Part shown: positions 45,001-52,405 of the stretch, one piece after another | Position numbering within the stretch: the first letter of the stretch is position 1 | Layout: every line of letters starts with the position of its first letter | Assembly (NCBI RefSeq): GCF_900188345.1 | Contig: NZ_FZOD01000015.1 | Coordinates: 62,001 to 126,000 of the forward strand | Length of the DNA stretch: 64,000 bases | Direction: 5' to 3' | Source of the DNA: Streptosporangium subroseum | Lineage (GTDB): Bacteria; Actinomycetota; Actinomycetes; Streptosporangiales; Streptosporangiaceae | Position numbers and translations under genes: made by a program | The notes under the pieces: model-generated | What the model was told of the DNA's origin: nothing | Databases searched by the model: none | The model's input: only the letters and a program-made list of their open reading frames with translations

Positions 45001-45131
45001 GCGACGTCGCCCGGATCGCCGCGGACGCCCGGGATCTCATCGGTGCGGAGGCGTTCGCGTCGGCGTTCGCCCGGGGAGCCGCGATGCGCCGCGAGGAGGC
45101 GCTGACAGTGCTCGGCGGCGAGGACGCGTGA
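42051..45131 (+). CDS. AfsR/SARP-type transcriptional regulator with NB-ARC and TPR domains
   Basis: The 1026-residue regulator has a winged-helix trans_reg_C domain (about 1-95), BTAD (about 100-245, VHRFERLAREGRRLV and ASAVFEEVRRRLAEELGADPSPEL), an NB-ARC ATPase (P-loop GPGGTGKTRLA, ILDNCEHV) and C-terminal TPR-like helices. It controls transcription in response to an unknown signal through ATP binding. It is followed by an FAD monooxygenase 47 bp downstream on the same strand, a likely target. No ligand can be deduced. Confidence 0.94.
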   Translation: MQFGILGPLDVRSPAGETIVVGGPRPRALLVILLLNAGRVVGVDQLIDSQYGDAPPGGAVNAVQAQVARLRRALGAELIEFHGTGYRLAIDPDDVDVHRFERLAREGRRLVSAGRPAAAAGLLREALDLWRGSALADLPFRQAQVAWLEELRLTATEDLVEAELALPEGCSVAELQRLVAAHPLRERLSGQLMRALQATGRQAEASAVFEEVRRRLAEELGADPSPELAAVHLSVLRAERPAPRQRLAAQLTSFVGRERELDRIDTLRDSRLITITGPGGTGKTRLAIEAAGRTRGEVCFVDLSPLDDGDQVPQAVLGALGLREISLQSFQSPPDLAQRLVSALAEQELLLILDNCEHVIVAAATLARGLLSACPKLSILATGREPLGITGETLVSLAPLPIPPRGSSPSDALAYPAVRLFADRAAAVRQGFEVRQANVETVTRICSALDGLPLAIELAAARLRSFTVEEIATRLAEDDRFRLLSRGDRTAAARHRTLHAVVEWSWDLLTPEEQTLARRFAVFAGSASSEAVEAVCEVEGAAGLLADLVDKSLIEMDGGRYRMINTIMLFCAERPAETGERERLAGAHARYFLDLAQRADPHLRRSEQLRWLARLSAEHGNLMAALRWAVPNDRETALRLIAALAAYWWLSGRRSQAGEAAAELLGAIVRPVPGLKEEYVMCVAHAVPRALPEHWARAKAIMRSLDRPLRHPFTAALWGMVAGPSGPMGPETERLLGADPWNLALGRLSLALLALLNGEPTVAERELREVLARFRSLGERWGTAQGLDWLAMIASWRGEWARARELWAEALELLEELGALEESADVLGRRAEGLVREGDLAAAAADYRRAGELARKAGLPGTPAPVDLGLGEIARLEGDPAGARRRFEAALRASETGAFGAEGTRARVFTALARLAEAEGEVAEARLRHREALATARRSPLTADLADAAEGQAGAALMAGTNLRASLLLGVAVALRGTTVAGDRDVARIAADARDLIGAEAFASAFARGAAMRREEALTVLGGEDA

Positions 45132-45177
45132 GTGTCAGCCGGTAGGCGGTGAACTGTCAACAACCCTCGCGAAGCTC

Positions 45178-46479
45178 GTGGCCATGGAGAACACCACGGT
45201 CCTCATCTCCGGCGCGAGCATCGCCGGTCCCGCACTCGCCTACTGGCTGAACCGTTACGGCCACACCGTCACCGTCGTCGAGAAGGCCCCCGGGCTCCGC
45301 GCCGGCGGCCAGGCCGTCGATTTCAAGGGCGTCACCCACCGCACCGTGCTGGATCGCATGGGAATCCTGGAGGAGGTACGCCGGCGCCAGACCGGCGGGA
45401 CCGACCAGGTCATCGTCGACGCGAACGGCAGGCGGCTGACGGTCATGCCGGGTGAGTTCTCCGGCGGGGAGATCGAGATCCTCCGGGGCGACCTCGCCGC
45501 CCTGCTGTACGAGAGGACCGCGGAAGGTTGTGAGTACGTCTTCGGCGACTCCATCACCTCGCTGACCGAGACGGCCGGCGGCGTGCACGTCACCTTCGAG
45601 CACGGCGCACCGCGCACCTTCGACCTGGTGGTGGGAGCGGACGGCATCCACTCCAACGTGCGGCGGCTGGCCTTCGGCCCCGAGTCGGAGTACGTGCAAT
45701 TCCTCGGGTACCACTACGCCCTGGTCGACCTCGACCTCGACCTCGACACCGGCTTCGACAGCGTGATGTACAACGAGCCGGGCAGGCTGGCGTCGTTCGG
45801 CGGCCCCAAGGCACCCGCGTTCTTCGTCTTCGCCTCCGAGAAGCTGGACTACGACCGATACGACGTCGATCAGCAGAAGCGGATCCTGGCGGACGCCTAC
45901 CGGGGCGCGGGCTGGCTGATCCCCCAGCTCATGGCCGGTGTGCCGGATGCGCGCGGGCTCTATCTCGACTCGATCAGCCGGGTCAGGATCGACCGCTACG
46001 CCAGGGGCCGGGTGGTTCTGCTCGGCGACGCCGCCTACGGCAACACCCTGGGCGGCTTCGGCACCGAGCTGGCCATCGTGGGCGCGTATGTGCTGGCCGG
46101 GGAACTGGCGGCGGCCGACGGCGACCACCGGGTGGCGTTCCAGAAGTACGACGAGGCGTTCCGCGGCTATGCCAAGGTGGCCGGGCAGGGCAGCGCCGGC
46201 CCCTTCCTCGCCCCGTCGACGCGGGGGCGGATCAGGATGCGCAACTGGATGTTCAAGCGCGGGTTCCTGCTGAGGGCGATGCTGAGGGTGACCGACAGGT
46301 TCGCCACGGACATAGAGCTCAAGGACTACACGTCGCTCGTCAGGTCCTCCGACGGCGCCGAAACCCGCGACGGGGAGCCTGGAGCGTGCGCCACGGTCCG
46401 GCTCTCCGACGAGCGAGCCGTGGCGCGAACGGCGACTCCTCCGCAGCCGAAGACGGATCCCGTCCCCAACGGCGACTGA
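45178..46479 (+). CDS. FAD-dependent aromatic monooxygenase (PHBH/TetX-like)
   Basis: The 433-residue class A flavoprotein monooxygenase has the GxGxxG-like Rossmann start ISGASIAGPALAYWL, the DG motif VVGADGIHSNVR near 160 and the GD motif RVVLLGDAAYGNTLGGFG near 280. Such enzymes hydroxylate or inactivate aromatic compounds, including antibiotics. GTG 45178 or ATG 45184 may start it. The catalytic fold ends near KDYTSLVRSS; the last ~45 residues are low complexity and overlap the convergent SHOCT gene by 154 nt. It lies next to the AfsR-type regulator. Confidence 0.92.
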   Translation: MAMENTTVLISGASIAGPALAYWLNRYGHTVTVVEKAPGLRAGGQAVDFKGVTHRTVLDRMGILEEVRRRQTGGTDQVIVDANGRRLTVMPGEFSGGEIEILRGDLAALLYERTAEGCEYVFGDSITSLTETAGGVHVTFEHGAPRTFDLVVGADGIHSNVRRLAFGPESEYVQFLGYHYALVDLDLDLDTGFDSVMYNEPGRLASFGGPKAPAFFVFASEKLDYDRYDVDQQKRILADAYRGAGWLIPQLMAGVPDARGLYLDSISRVRIDRYARGRVVLLGDAAYGNTLGGFGTELAIVGAYVLAGELAAADGDHRVAFQKYDEAFRGYAKVAGQGSAGPFLAPSTRGRIRMRNWMFKRGFLLRAMLRVTDRFATDIELKDYTSLVRSSDGAETRDGEPGACATVRLSDERAVARTATPPQPKTDPVPNGD

Positions 46480-46775
46480 CCGTCGAGGCGGTTCCCGGGC
46501 ACGCCCCACGAGTCGATCACCGCGCAGTGGGCGGCGTCGGCGGAGTTTCTGAGGGCTTCCCTGCGCCGCCGGTACTCGTCATCGTCGATCTTGCCGTTGG
46601 CGAACTTCTTGAAGAGCAGGTTCTCCTCGGACGACCGGCGGACGCCGTGTGGTCCGTTCGGATACGAGTGACGGAGCAACGCGCCGACACCACCGAACAT
46701 CAGCACCGTGAACAGGACGTCGAAGGCCACGAACAGCGCCTTCAAATCGTTGATGTCGTAGGTGTGTACATACAT
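46326..46775 (-). CDS. Small membrane protein with a SHOCT domain
   Basis: About 149 residues. One TM helix (LFVAFDVLFTVLMFGGVGALL, about 13-33) is followed by a SHOCT motif NLLFKKFANGKIDDDEYRRRREAL (about 51-74), common in short oligomerising membrane proteins. ATG 46775 has GAGAGGAATC upstream. The C-terminal ~70 residues are low complexity and lie antisense to the monooxygenase 3' end; a shorter real product is plausible. Confidence 0.75.
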   Translation of the reverse strand: MYVHTYDINDLKALFVAFDVLFTVLMFGGVGALLRHSYPNGPHGVRRSSEENLLFKKFANGKIDDDEYRRRREALRNSADAAHCAVIDSWGVPGNRLDGQSPLGTGSVFGCGGVAVRATARSSESRTVAHAPGSPSRVSAPSEDLTSDV

Positions 46776-46810
46776 CAGCGTGATTCCTCTCGTGGTGTCC
46801 ATGGGGCGGA

Positions 46811-46920
46811 GTGGTCGGTGATCGGCGAGCTTCGGGGGTGGACGGCGGTGGTGAGTGATCGACGGGCTTCGAGGTGGACTGTGGTCGGTGATCGGCGGGC
46901 TTGCGATGCTTGACGATGCT
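46811..46920. repeat. Imperfect ~35-bp tandem repeat, three copies
   Basis: Units begin GTGGTCGGTGATCGGCG, then GAGTGATCGACGGGCTTC, then GTGGTCGGTGATCGGCGGGC. They lie in the intergenic region between the SHOCT gene and the TetR gene. No gene is visible in this 330-bp gap. Confidence 0.6.
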
Positions 46921-47106
46921 TGACGGTGGTGGCCGTGGATCCATCGTCGGCTACGCGAGCCCTTTCAACCAGGACAGGTTTCACCGTGGGTAACCCGTTC
47001 CTGGGTGTGTGACGCCCACCCTCCCCACTCGATCACGTCACGCCCGGCCGGGCGGCTCACCGGGCCCGTAGTCCGCGGACCGTCGAGATCGACGTCCGGA
47101 AGGACG

Positions 47107-47721
47107 TCAGATCCCCTCTTCCTCCGCCGCGTGACGCGACGGCTCCGAGGGCCACTGCTCCAGCAGGAGGTGGAGGGCGTCGAGGGCCCGTTCCCAGGAC
47201 GTCTGCACGTCGCGGGAGTGGCTGAATCCGCCGTTGGCCTCGAGGGTGATGTAGCCGTGGAAGGCGCTGCGCAGCAGGCGGCCCGCGTCGGTCAGGTCCG
47301 GCTCGGTCAGCCGGTACGCGCGCAGCATCGCGTGGGTGAGCTCGACGTTGCGGGCGTAGGCGGTGGACTTCTTGGCGAGGGCGGCGAGGGCAGCGGGTTC
47401 CAGCTGGATCTGGGTCGCCGCGTAACGGCCGGGGTGGGCCAGCGCGTACTCCCGGTACGCGTTGGCGAACGCGATCATGGCGTCCTTCCCGGCCCTGCCC
47501 GCGACCGCCGCGGCGATGTGGTCGGCGAGCTCGCCTGCGGACAGCAGTGCGACGCGTTCCCGCAGGTCCTGAAGGTTTCGGACGTGCGAGTAGAGGCTCG
47601 CGTCCTTGACCCCGAAGCTCCGCGCCAGCGCGGACACCGTGATGTTCTCGAACCCGACGGCGTCCGCCAGCTCCGCGGCCGCCTCCGTCACCCGCTCCGC
47701 CGTCAGTCCCGCACGAGCCAT
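47107..47721 (-). CDS. TetR-family transcriptional repressor with WHG-type C-terminal domain
   Basis: The 204-residue regulator has an N-terminal HTH (LTAERVTEAAAELADAVGFENITVSALARSFGVKDASLYSHVRNLQDL) and a C-terminal ligand domain with HGYITLEANGGFSHS, typical of the TetR_C_33/WHG group. It is divergent from the serine hydrolase gene. Paired CCTAGG palindromes in between are candidate operators, so it probably represses itself and the hydrolase. The ligand is unknown. Confidence 0.92.
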   Translation of the reverse strand: MARAGLTAERVTEAAAELADAVGFENITVSALARSFGVKDASLYSHVRNLQDLRERVALLSAGELADHIAAAVAGRAGKDAMIAFANAYREYALAHPGRYAATQIQLEPAALAALAKKSTAYARNVELTHAMLRAYRLTEPDLTDAGRLLRSAFHGYITLEANGGFSHSRDVQTSWERALDALHLLLEQWPSEPSRHAAEEEGI

Positions 47722-47738
47722 CCGCCATCTCCATTTTT

Positions 47739-47776
47739 CCTAGGACCCCTAGGCATTTGCTTAATATGCCTAGGAA
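47739..47776. promoter_or_regulatory. TetR operator candidate: CCTAGG dyads
   Basis: TCCTAGGA (47739-47746), CCTAGGCAT and ATGCCTAGGA form inverted repeats. The CTAGGCAT and ATGCCTAG arms (8 bp) flank a 9-nt AT-rich centre. The site is just upstream of the TetR start and in front of the divergent hydrolase. Confidence 0.65.
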
Positions 47777-47812
47777 CTGTAGCGTTCCGCACCGTGAGAG
47801 CAGTGAGTGAGC

Positions 47813-47895
47813 AGGAGCTCTCCGGGTCCCCATACGTGTGCGCGTAGGAGAGCCCTGCCCGAAACCGCCGGCAACCCGAGATGAGAAAGAAGAGA
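47813..47895 (+). promoter_or_regulatory. Structured 5' leader of the serine hydrolase
   Basis: CAGG-A-GCTCTCC pairs with GGAGAGC-CCTG to form an 11-bp interrupted stem around a ~20-nt loop. It is followed by GCCGGCAACCCGAGATGAGAAAG before the GTG start at 47900. The CCGGCAACCC segment is reminiscent of SAM-riboswitch cores, but the rest of such a fold is not evident. Confidence 0.3.
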
Positions 47896-47899
47896 CACC

Positions 47900-49048
47900 G
47901 TGGAAAACACCGGATGGGCCGACGAACGGTTCGGAGCGGTCGCGGACGCATTCTCCCGTAACTTCGCCGAGTACGGTGAACTCGGCGCGGCCGTCACCGT
48001 GTTCGTCGGCGGACGCAAGGTCGTGGACCTGTGGGGCGGGGTCGCGGACGAGCGCAGTGGCCGGCCGTGGGACGAGGACACGGTCGTCCCGGTCTTCTCC
48101 TGCGCCAAGGGCATCGTCAGCATCTGCGCCCACCTCCTCGCGCAGGAGGGACGGCTGGATCTCGACGCTCCGGTAAGCCGGTACTGGCCGGAGTTCGCGC
48201 GGGGCGGCAAGGAGACGATCACTCCGCGCATGGTGCTCGGGCACCGCGCCGGGCTCCCCGTCCTGGATCGCGTCCTCAGCTTCGAGGAGATCGTCGAGTG
48301 GACCCCGGTGGTCCGCGCGATCGAGGAGCAGGAGCCGCTGTGGGAGCCGGGCCGCGATCACGAATACCACGGGCATGTCTTCGGCTTCCTCATCGGCGAG
48401 GTGATCCGGCGGATCACCGGGCTCACCCCGGGCCCGTACTTCCGTAAGGCCATCGGTGACGAGCTCGGATCGAGGACCTGGATCGGCCTGCCGCGGGACG
48501 AGGCCGTACACCTGGCCCGGCTCGTCGAGGCCGGAGGGCGGCCCGCGATGCCCGACCCCGAATCGCTGATCATGCGCATGGTGACGATGAACGGCGCGCT
48601 CGCCTTCCCCGGCCTGGAGGAGCCTCACGGCTGGAACGACCCCGCGCTGCTCGGCGCCGAGCTTCCCGGGGCGGGCGCGGTCTCCTCGGCGAGCGGCCTG
48701 GCCGGGTTGTACGCCGCGGCCGTGACCGGGGTCAACGGCTCGGCGCGGCTGCTCACCCCGGACACCGTCACCGACGCGGTGCGGGAGCTGTCGTCCGGGG
48801 TCTCGTGGTCGGGGTTCCCGGACCTGGGCGCCCGGTGGGGTTCGGGTTTCCTGCTCGACGCGCCCCGGTTCCGGCCCATGCTCGGCCGGCGCAGCTTCGG
48901 CAACGACGGCGCGGGCGGCCAGTTCGCCTTCGGGGACGATGAGTTCGGGGTGGGCTTCGGATATGTCGCCAACCGGATGATCGGCCATGGCGACGCGCGG
49001 GCCGGCCGGCTCGTCGCGGCGGTACGGGAGTGCCTGACCGGCGGATGA
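47900..49048 (+). CDS. Class C beta-lactamase/esterase-like serine hydrolase (EstB type)
   Basis: The 382-residue protein of the Beta-lactamase Pfam family has S-C-A-K (in VVPVFSCAKGIVSICA) as the S-x-x-K motif, Y-H-G in HEYHGHVFGFLIG for the second catalytic element, and a late GNDGAGGQFAF region in place of KTG. Family VIII esterases share this pattern. It has no signal peptide and is probably cytoplasmic. Start is GTG 47900, divergent from the TetR repressor that likely controls it. Confidence 0.92.
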   Translation: MENTGWADERFGAVADAFSRNFAEYGELGAAVTVFVGGRKVVDLWGGVADERSGRPWDEDTVVPVFSCAKGIVSICAHLLAQEGRLDLDAPVSRYWPEFARGGKETITPRMVLGHRAGLPVLDRVLSFEEIVEWTPVVRAIEEQEPLWEPGRDHEYHGHVFGFLIGEVIRRITGLTPGPYFRKAIGDELGSRTWIGLPRDEAVHLARLVEAGGRPAMPDPESLIMRMVTMNGALAFPGLEEPHGWNDPALLGAELPGAGAVSSASGLAGLYAAAVTGVNGSARLLTPDTVTDAVRELSSGVSWSGFPDLGARWGSGFLLDAPRFRPMLGRRSFGNDGAGGQFAFGDDEFGVGFGYVANRMIGHGDARAGRLVAAVRECLTGG

Positions 49049-49220
49049 GCCGCACGCCGGCTCGTGGCACACGCGGGAAGGCCGGAACCTCGTCCGGTAA
49101 CTGAAAGTTACACTCCCGCCGTCACCATCACCGCAGGTCGGCCTCCCCGCGACGGGCCGACGGCTTCCCGCCCCGAGGAAGGGCTGCCTAGCATCGAGCC
49201 GACTACGGCAGGAGCGGACG

Positions 49221-50315
49221 ATGCGGCGCATGACGCACGGAAGCACATCGGTTCTGACGGTCCTGGTGGCGATGGCCGCGACCCTCGGATTCCTTCTAGC
49301 GGGTACGGCGGTGCCGGCACAGGCCGCGGCCACCCGGATCATGGCGCTCGGAGACTCCATCACCGGTTCGCCCGGATGCTGGCGGGCCCTCCTCTGGAGC
49401 CGGCTCGCGAACACCGGCCAAACCAACGTCGACTTCGTCGGGACGCTCCCACCCCAGGGCTGCGGCATCGCCTACGACGGGGAGAACGAGGGTCACGGCG
49501 GGGCGCTGGTCACCAGTGTCGCCGACCAGAACCAGCTTCCCGGCTGGCTCTCGGCGACCCGGCCCGACATCGTGCTGATGCATTTCGGCACCAACGACGT
49601 CTGGAGCAACCGTCCGACCGCGACCATCCTGGCCGCCTACGGCAAGCTGGTGGACCAGATGCGGACGAGCAACCCCGACACGAAGATCCTGGTCGCCAAG
49701 ATAATCCCCATGAATCCCTCCACCTGTGCCGAGTGCGGGCAGCGGACCTCCGCGCTCAACGCGGCGATCCCGGGCTGGGCGGCGACCAAGACCACGGCAC
49801 GATCGCCCGTCGTGGTGGTCGACCAGTGGACGGGCTTCAGCACCGCGACCGACACCTACGACGGGGTGCACCCCAACGCGTCGGGCGACCAGAAGATGGC
49901 CGACCGCTGGTTCCCCGCACTGACCGCCCTGCTCGACGGCGGCCCGACCGTCCCGCCCGTCACGCCCACCCCCACTCCGCCCGTCACGCCCACCCCGACT
50001 CCGACCGTCCCGCCCCCGGCGGGCGGCTGCACGGCCGTCTACAAGACCACCAACCAGTGGTCGGGCGGCTTCCAGGGCGAGGTGACCGTCAAGAACGCGG
50101 GCGCCGCGATCACCGGCTGGACGACGAGCTGGACCTTCACCGGCCGGCAGATCAGCCAGGCGTGGAATGCGACGCTCACCCAGACGGGAGCGGCCGTGAC
50201 CGCGCGGAACGCCGCGTGGAACGGCTCCCTGGCCTCCGGGGCGACCGCCACCTTCGGCTTCATCTCCTCCGGGACCGGCTCCCCCGACCCGCAGGTGTCC
50301 TGCACGACCGGCTAG
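49221..50315 (+). CDS. Secreted SGNH/GDSL carbohydrate esterase with C-terminal cellulose-binding module (CBM2)
   Basis: The 364-residue exported protein has a signal peptide (about 1-35, ending AQA). The SGNH catalytic domain (about 38-240) has GDSIT, GTNDVW and DGVHPN, giving Ser, Asn, Asp and His of CE3-like acetyl esterases. A Thr-Pro linker (about 245-272, TPTPTP repeats) leads to a CBM2-like module (Cys-bounded, W-S-G-G-F-Q-G-E-V-T-V and AWNGSLASGATATFGF). It likely removes acetyl groups from plant polysaccharides while bound to cellulose. Start ATG 49221; internal ATG 49230 is also possible. Confidence 0.93.
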   Translation: MRRMTHGSTSVLTVLVAMAATLGFLLAGTAVPAQAAATRIMALGDSITGSPGCWRALLWSRLANTGQTNVDFVGTLPPQGCGIAYDGENEGHGGALVTSVADQNQLPGWLSATRPDIVLMHFGTNDVWSNRPTATILAAYGKLVDQMRTSNPDTKILVAKIIPMNPSTCAECGQRTSALNAAIPGWAATKTTARSPVVVVDQWTGFSTATDTYDGVHPNASGDQKMADRWFPALTALLDGGPTVPPVTPTPTPPVTPTPTPTVPPPAGGCTAVYKTTNQWSGGFQGEVTVKNAGAAITGWTTSWTFTGRQISQAWNATLTQTGAAVTARNAAWNGSLASGATATFGFISSGTGSPDPQVSCTTG

Positions 50316-50406
50316 GGAGCCGCCACCGTCCGCGGTTCTCTCACCGGCTCACCGACTGTTCGACCGGCCGCCCGTGCGGTTCGCCCCGCCGTACGGGCGG
50401 CCGGTC

Positions 50407-50431
50407 GGTGGGCTCAGTGGCTGAGCCCACC
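50407..50431. terminator. Perfect hairpin terminator between convergent genes
   Basis: GGTGGGCTCAG and CTGAGCCCACC pair over 11 bp with a TGG loop. It sits between the convergent esterase and bacterioferritin-like genes and can end both. Confidence 0.85.
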
Positions 50432-50475
50432 AGGGAGTATTTCCAGCCGTCGTACGGGCGGCCCGATCGGTGGAC

Positions 50476-51021
50476 TCAGCCGCCGAGCGCCCCGGGAAGT
50501 CTCTCCAGCAGGGACTTGAGGTCGTCGGCGTGCTCCTCCTCCTGGGCGAGCAGGTCCTCGAAGATGCGCCTGGTCGTCACGTCGTCGTCACCGAGCCATT
50601 TCACGATCTCGGTGTAGGAGGCGATGGCGATCCTCTCGGCGATCAGATCCTCCTTGACCATCTCGATCAGGTCGAGGTTGTCGTCGTACTGCGCGTGCGA
50701 GCGGGCGGTCAGGGTGTCTGGGTTGAAGTCCGGCTCGCCGCCGAGCTGCACGATGCGCTGGGCGATCCGGTCGGCGTGCTCCTGCTCCTCGGCCGCGTGC
50801 TCCAGGAACTCCGCCGCCACCGCCCCGGCGTGGATCCCGGAGGCGGTGTAGTAGTGACGCTTGTACCGGAGCACGCAGACCAGCTCGGTGGCCAGCGCCT
50901 CGTTGCACACCTGGATCACCCGGGGGAGATCTCCGCCGTAGGCGGACGTGATCGGCCCCTTCTCGATCTCCTCCCGAGCTCGTGCCCGGATCTCCTTGAT
51001 ATCTGTCAGGAATTCAGCCAT
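50476..51021 (-). CDS. Bacterioferritin-like/ferritin-like diiron protein
   Basis: About 181 residues, all helical. The ferroxidase-type residues appear as ALATELVCVLRYKRHY, EFLEHAAEEQEHADRIAQRI, LIAERIAIASYTEIV and DLLAQEEEHADDLK, giving the paired E and ExxH motifs of a ferritin-like four-helix bundle. It probably stores or detoxifies iron. ATG 51021 is chosen because the longer reading (51051) has no Shine-Dalgarno. A palindrome AAGGGATTTCCCTT at about 51,078-51,091 lies upstream and is not an iron box. Confidence 0.92.
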   Translation of the reverse strand: MAEFLTDIKEIRARAREEIEKGPITSAYGGDLPRVIQVCNEALATELVCVLRYKRHYYTASGIHAGAVAAEFLEHAAEEQEHADRIAQRIVQLGGEPDFNPDTLTARSHAQYDDNLDLIEMVKEDLIAERIAIASYTEIVKWLGDDDVTTRRIFEDLLAQEEEHADDLKSLLERLPGALGG

Positions 51022-51077
51022 GCCCCTCCCCCTACCCCGAATTTCGGACACATCAAGTGTTCTTCAACACAGGGTGA

Positions 51078-51091
51078 GAAGGGATTTCCCT
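51078..51091. promoter_or_regulatory. Perfect short palindrome between divergent promoters
   Basis: AAGGGA-TT-TCCCTT is a perfect 14-bp dyad between the bacterioferritin-like and YihY-type genes. The regulator is unknown. Confidence 0.35.
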
Positions 51092-51130
51092 TGTTCGCGG
51101 TGTCGCTTTTCGGGTAGTCAGGTCCCTGAT

Positions 51131-52258
51131 ATGGGCACAGCGACGAAAGTTCCGCAGACACGGGGCATGAACGGTGATGAGCTCTCGGCAGACCATGCGT
51201 GGGACACCCTGCGCGAGTACGGCCGCTGGCATCTCGTCCGTGACTCCTTCGCACGATTCAGGTACGGCGACGGCCTGACCAACTCACGAGCGCTGGCCTT
51301 CCAGATCTGCTTGTCGATCATCCCCGGCGCCATCGCGCTGGTCGGGCTGAGCTCGATGCTCAACCAGCGGGAGCTCGGCCGGGTGCTGGAGCTGACCCTG
51401 AGCCGGATCGCACCAGGCGCGGGGGTCGAGGCGGTCAGGGACGTGCTCGCCGACAGCCACCGGCAGGCGGGCCACGCCGGGGGCGCCGTCGCCCTGTGGC
51501 TCGGCCTGATCACCGCTCTGGTCTCGCTGACCAGCTCCATGGCCCAGGTGGAACGCGGGGCGAACCGCATCTACGGTGTCGAGCGCGATCGCCCGTTCCA
51601 TCGCAAATACGGCAGGGCCCTGCTGATGGCGGTGACCGCGGGCGCCTTCATGACCGTCGGTTTTGTCGTGATGGTCGGCGGCGGAGCGATCGGGCGAGCC
51701 CTTGCCCAGGTCTACGGGTGGGGTGACGGAGCCATGGGGGCGTACCACCTGGTGCGCTGGCCGCTCGGCTTCCTCCTCGCGCTGCTGTCCGCCTCGGTGC
51801 TGTTCCGCGCCGCGCCCCGGCGAAGACAGCCGGGCCATACCTGGCTGGCGTTCGGGGCCCTGGTCTCCCTCGCCCTGTGGACGGTCTTCACCCTGCTGCT
51901 GGCCTTCTACATCGAGAGCAGCGGCACCTTCGGCGCCACCTACGGCCCGCTCACCGCCGTCGTGGCGCTGCTGCTGTGGTCGTTTCTGAGCTCGATGGCG
52001 CTCTTCCTCGGCCTGGCCTTCGCCGCGCAGTTGGAGGCGCGCCGCGCCGGGGGCACCGGACCGGTCCTGCCGGATCCCGGCCCCACCGCCGAGGAGGAAC
52101 GGGAACCGTTGGTGGGAGCCGCGGGCAGCGCGGTCATCGCGGGCGTGCGGAAGCTGACGGCGACGGCCTCGGGCACCAAGGTCGTCTCGGCCGTACGGAA
52201 ACTGCCGGGATTCCGGCCCCGCCGCGCGGGCTCGAAGAACAGGCCGCCTGCCGCCTGA
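51131..52258 (+). CDS. YihY/virulence factor BrkB family membrane protein
   Basis: The 375-residue membrane protein has the BrkB/YihY signature: RALAFQICLSIIPGAIALVGL at the first helix, TSSMAQVERGANRIYGVERDRPF, then four or more further helices, ending in a positively charged tail. ATG 51131 is chosen over the longer open frame because the preceding stretch overlaps the divergent ferritin-like gene. Function in the family is unsettled. Confidence 0.92.
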   Translation: MGTATKVPQTRGMNGDELSADHAWDTLREYGRWHLVRDSFARFRYGDGLTNSRALAFQICLSIIPGAIALVGLSSMLNQRELGRVLELTLSRIAPGAGVEAVRDVLADSHRQAGHAGGAVALWLGLITALVSLTSSMAQVERGANRIYGVERDRPFHRKYGRALLMAVTAGAFMTVGFVVMVGGGAIGRALAQVYGWGDGAMGAYHLVRWPLGFLLALLSASVLFRAAPRRRQPGHTWLAFGALVSLALWTVFTLLLAFYIESSGTFGATYGPLTAVVALLLWSFLSSMALFLGLAFAAQLEARRAGGTGPVLPDPGPTAEEEREPLVGAAGSAVIAGVRKLTATASGTKVVSAVRKLPGFRPRRAGSKNRPPAA

Positions 52259-52365
52259 CGGCGGGGCGGCTCGTGACGCCGCCTCGCCGGGAACCTCCGC
52301 GAAAGCGTGAGCCGGACATCCCTTGCGATAGCCAACTCGTCCCCCTAGGCTGCGCAAAACCATAG

Positions 52366-52378
52366 TGAAATATATTCA
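52366..52378. promoter_or_regulatory. TGAA-N5-TTCA inverted repeat at the TetR-TPR promoter
   Basis: TGAAATATATTCA is a 13-bp dyad in an AT-rich patch just upstream of the TetR-TPR fusion gene. It is a candidate autoregulatory operator. Confidence 0.5.
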
Positions 52379-52405
52379 TATGCCGTGAATCAGAGGGGTG
52401 AAGAG

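Noticed and set aside
47813..47895. SAM riboswitch before the serine hydrolase
   Set aside because: Only a CCGGCAACC-like core and one stem can be seen; the other paired elements are missing, so it is not called as a riboswitch.
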